Shown: positions 62,293 through 64,000 of the stretch, piece after piece
Numbering within the stretch: position 1 is the stretch's first letter
Layout of the letters: each line of letters opens with the position of its first letter
Assembly: GCF_024710485.1 (NCBI RefSeq)
Contig: NZ_JANJUQ010000045.1
Span: forward strand, 1 to 64,000
Length of the DNA stretch: 64,000 nt
Direction: 5' to 3'
From: Flavobacterium sp.
Lineage (GTDB): Bacteria > Bacteroidota > Bacteroidia > Flavobacteriales > Flavobacteriaceae
The notes under the pieces: generated by a model
What the model saw: only the letters and a program-made list of their open reading frames with translations
What the model was told of the DNA's origin: nothing
Databases searched by the model: none
Program-made: the position numbers and the translations under genes

Positions 62293-63071
62293 TGAAAAAA
62301 ATAGCACTCTTGTTACTGTTTGTGTCTTTTATGTCTTACTCTCAGGGAGTTAATTATTACCAATACGTAATTGTACCCAAAAAGTTTGACAGTTTTAAAT
62401 CAGATGACCGGTTTGGACTAAATACCGCTGTAAAGTTGTTGCTTCAAAAATATGGTTTCAAAGCGTATTTCAGTGATGAATCTTTTGCAGATGATACGGT
62501 TAATCGCTGTGATTTTTTAACGGCTGATCTCATCAATGAAAGCGGTATAATGGTTACCAAAGTCAGAGTGGCTTTAAAGGATTGCAAGGGCAATATCGTT
62601 TACAAAACCGAACTCGGAACCAGTCGCGAGAAACAATATTCTATAGCGTACAATCAAGCCTTGAGAGCTGCAGCCAAGTCTTTTGAAACACTTGGTTATC
62701 GCTATGAAGGCAAAGTCTCAAGTTCAGAACCAACAGTTGAAAAACCAGTTGTTAGGGTTTCCGAAACCAGAATTGAATCGGTTTCCACGCCTAATTCAAA
62801 TGAAAAACCTACAGTAAGAGTAATAGACAACAAAATAGAATCTAAACCCAATACTCCTTTCTTTTTCGCACAACCAACAGCAAATGGTTATCAGGTAGTT
62901 GACAATGAGCCGAAAGTCATCATGCGCTTGTACAACACTTCCCAAAAGAATGTGTTTATGGCCGATAAAAATGGGGTAAACGGAACCGTATTACTCAAAG
63001 ACGGACAATGGGTGTTTGAATATTACAACAACGGAAATTTGGTGTCAGAACCGATTAATTTGAAGTTTTAA
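62292..63071 (+). CDS. Secreted hypothetical protein
   Basis: Exported protein of 259 residues; no family recognised. The signal peptide MKKIALLLLFVSFMSYS precedes QGVNYYQYVIVPKKFDSFKS. The N-terminal half (about 20-140) looks like a compact alpha/beta domain with SREKQYSIAYNQALRAAAKS. A polar, Pro/Ser/Glu-rich linker (about 145-195) repeats PTVEKPVVRVSETRIES and KPTVRVIDNKIES. The C-terminal part is beta-rich (GVNGTVLLKDGQWVFEYY). Its start overlaps the stop of the phosphatase gene (TAATG), so it is translated with it. Confidence 0.75.
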   Translation: MKKIALLLLFVSFMSYSQGVNYYQYVIVPKKFDSFKSDDRFGLNTAVKLLLQKYGFKAYFSDESFADDTVNRCDFLTADLINESGIMVTKVRVALKDCKGNIVYKTELGTSREKQYSIAYNQALRAAAKSFETLGYRYEGKVSSSEPTVEKPVVRVSETRIESVSTPNSNEKPTVRVIDNKIESKPNTPFFFAQPTANGYQVVDNEPKVIMRLYNTSQKNVFMADKNGVNGTVLLKDGQWVFEYYNNGNLVSEPINLKF

Positions 63072-63080
63072 CAACCAAAA

Positions 63081-64000
63081 CTAATACCCGTACTTATCTT
63101 TCCAACGATTTTTCAAAAAGGTACGCATTTCGTTTTCTCGAGCATTATTTCCCGGTTTGTAGAAATCTGTATTCCTGATTTCATCGGGTAAATATTCCTG
63201 TTCCGAGAAATTATTGGTGTAGTTGTGCGAATATTGGTATGCTTCGCCATAACCCAATTCCTTCATCAGTTTGGTTGGCGCGTTGCGCAAATGAATCGGT
63301 ACCGATAAATCGCCGGTTTGCTTCACCAAAGCTTGCGCTTCGCCTATAGCCATGTAACTCGCATTGCTTTTGGGCGATGTGGCTAAATAAATCGCACACT
63401 GACTCAATATAATTCGGCTCTCCGGGTAGCCAATGGTGGAAACGGCTTGGAAGGTATTGTTCGCCATAATAAACGCCGTCGGATTGGCATTGCCGATATC
63501 TTCACTGGATAAAATTAACATTCTACGGGCGATGAATTTCACATCTTCGCCACCTTCAATCATGCGCGCCAGCCAATAAACAGCGCCATTCGGGTCACTA
63601 CCGCGGATGGATTTGATAAAAGCCGAAACAATGTCGTAATGTTGTTCTCCGGTTTTGTCGTACAACACAGTGTTTTGCTGCACCAATTCCAATACTTTGT
63701 CGTTGGTAATTGTAATTTGACCTTCAGGGCTGGCGTTGACCACGAGTTCAAAAATATTCAATAGTTTGCGTCCGTCACCGCCCGAAAGTCGCAGTAAGGC
63801 TTCGGTTTCTTTTAATTTGATTTTTTTAGCGGAAATGATTTTGTCTTCCTTCATCGCGCGGTGCAACAAAGCCAATAAGTCTTCCTTGGAAAACGGATTC
63901 AAAATATACACCTGACAACGTGACAACAAAGCGGGAATCACCTCAAAACTTGGGTTCTCAGTCGTAGCACCTATGAGCGTTACCCAACCTTTTTCCACGG
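63081..64000 (-). CDS. rarA: Replication-associated recombination protein RarA, 3' part
   Basis: AAA+ ATPase of the RarA/MgsA (WHIP/WRNIP1) family, acting at stalled replication forks. Only about the last 306 residues are in the window; the Walker A and B motifs lie beyond the right edge. Visible are the sensor 1 region TLIGATTENPSFEV and the arginine-finger region ALLSRCQVYIL. The sensor 2 segment GGDGRKLLNIFEL and the C-terminal tetramer domain (IARRMLILSSEDIGNA, LRNAPTKLMKELGYG) follow. It is convergent with the preceding gene across nine bases. The frame stays open through 64000. Confidence 0.93.
   Translation of the reverse strand, partial: VEKGWVTLIGATTENPSFEVIPALLSRCQVYILNPFSKEDLLALLHRAMKEDKIISAKKIKLKETEALLRLSGGDGRKLLNIFELVVNASPEGQITITNDKVLELVQQNTVLYDKTGEQHYDIVSAFIKSIRGSDPNGAVYWLARMIEGGEDVKFIARRMLILSSEDIGNANPTAFIMANNTFQAVSTIGYPESRIILSQCAIYLATSPKSNASYMAIGEAQALVKQTGDLSVPIHLRNAPTKLMKELGYGEAYQYSHNYTNNFSEQEYLPDEIRNTDFYKPGNNARENEMRTFLKNRWKDKYGY

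Noticed and set aside
1..64000. Mobile elements, prophage or defence system
   Set aside because: No transposase, integrase, phage structural gene, CRISPR array, restriction or toxin-antitoxin gene was recognised; all larger frames fit core or surface functions.

Overview
This window looks like chromosomal sequence of a Flavobacterium or a close relative (Bacteroidota, Flavobacteriaceae). The grounds are: a low-GC genome with very few Shine-Dalgarno-like sites; Bacteroidota-type promoters (TTTG, about 19 bases, then TAnnTTTG); genes for type IX secretion (porU, porV) beside the gliding lipoprotein gene gldJ; several large secreted proteins with type IX sorting domains; and intergenic repeat types that I recognise from flavobacteria. 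No phage, plasmid, insertion sequence, CRISPR array or rRNA operon is visible. Most of the window is ordinary core chromosome.

Layout. 1-3.5 kb: a structured repeat, then pdhC and pdhA (pyruvate dehydrogenase E2 and E1 alpha) and cdd, all on the minus strand. 3.6-10.6 kb: porU-porV on the minus strand, divergent from gldJ. 10.6-18.2 kb: murF, tRNA-Val, folC, exbB-exbD convergent with a TonB-like gene, an amino-acid dehydrogenase and anmK. 18.3-25.5 kb (plus strand): acyl-CoA dehydrogenase, a short-chain dehydrogenase, a SprT-like protein, a sugar nucleotidyltransferase and a type B sorting-domain surface protein. 25.5-29.8 kb (minus): an MlaF/MlaE-type transporter pair, a glycosyltransferase/methyltransferase pair and a KAS III enzyme. 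30-35.8 kb: a repeat-containing secreted protein, a truncated haemoglobin, gcvP and a membrane protein. 35.8-37.5 kb: three small membrane proteins and a GbsR/MarR-type regulator with two matching operators. 37.7-41.8 kb: a 1339-residue adhesin-like protein. 42-46.5 kb (minus): M3 peptidase, purE, purK and a helical protein. 46.5-50.3 kb (plus): hpt, adk, a CNNM/CorC-type protein and obg. 50.5-57.8 kb: an S46 dipeptidyl-peptidase and a very large secreted protein. 58.2-64 kb: a TPR protein, mpl, a DUF1287 protein, radC, a YjjG-type phosphatase, a secreted hypothetical and the 3' part of rarA.

How the genes connect. PorU and PorV belong to the type IX machine, GldJ is needed for gliding and for that machine, and four proteins here carry its sorting signals. 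ExbB, ExbD and the TonB-like protein would energise outer-membrane uptake. anmK, mpl, murF and possibly the DUF1287 protein concern peptidoglycan synthesis or recycling. purE, purK, hpt, adk and cdd serve nucleotide metabolism.

The most unusual signals are not protein-coding. First, at least five intergenic copies of a structured element have arms that keep pairing while their bases change, and one copy carries a transcription terminator as its variable hairpin. Second, a GbsR/MarR-type regulator gene and an adjacent cluster of small membrane proteins share a near-identical inverted-repeat operator, and the regulator's promoter almost touches its start codon. Third, repeat-like DNA of an intergenic type is translated in frame in the linker of the pyruvate dehydrogenase E2 gene.
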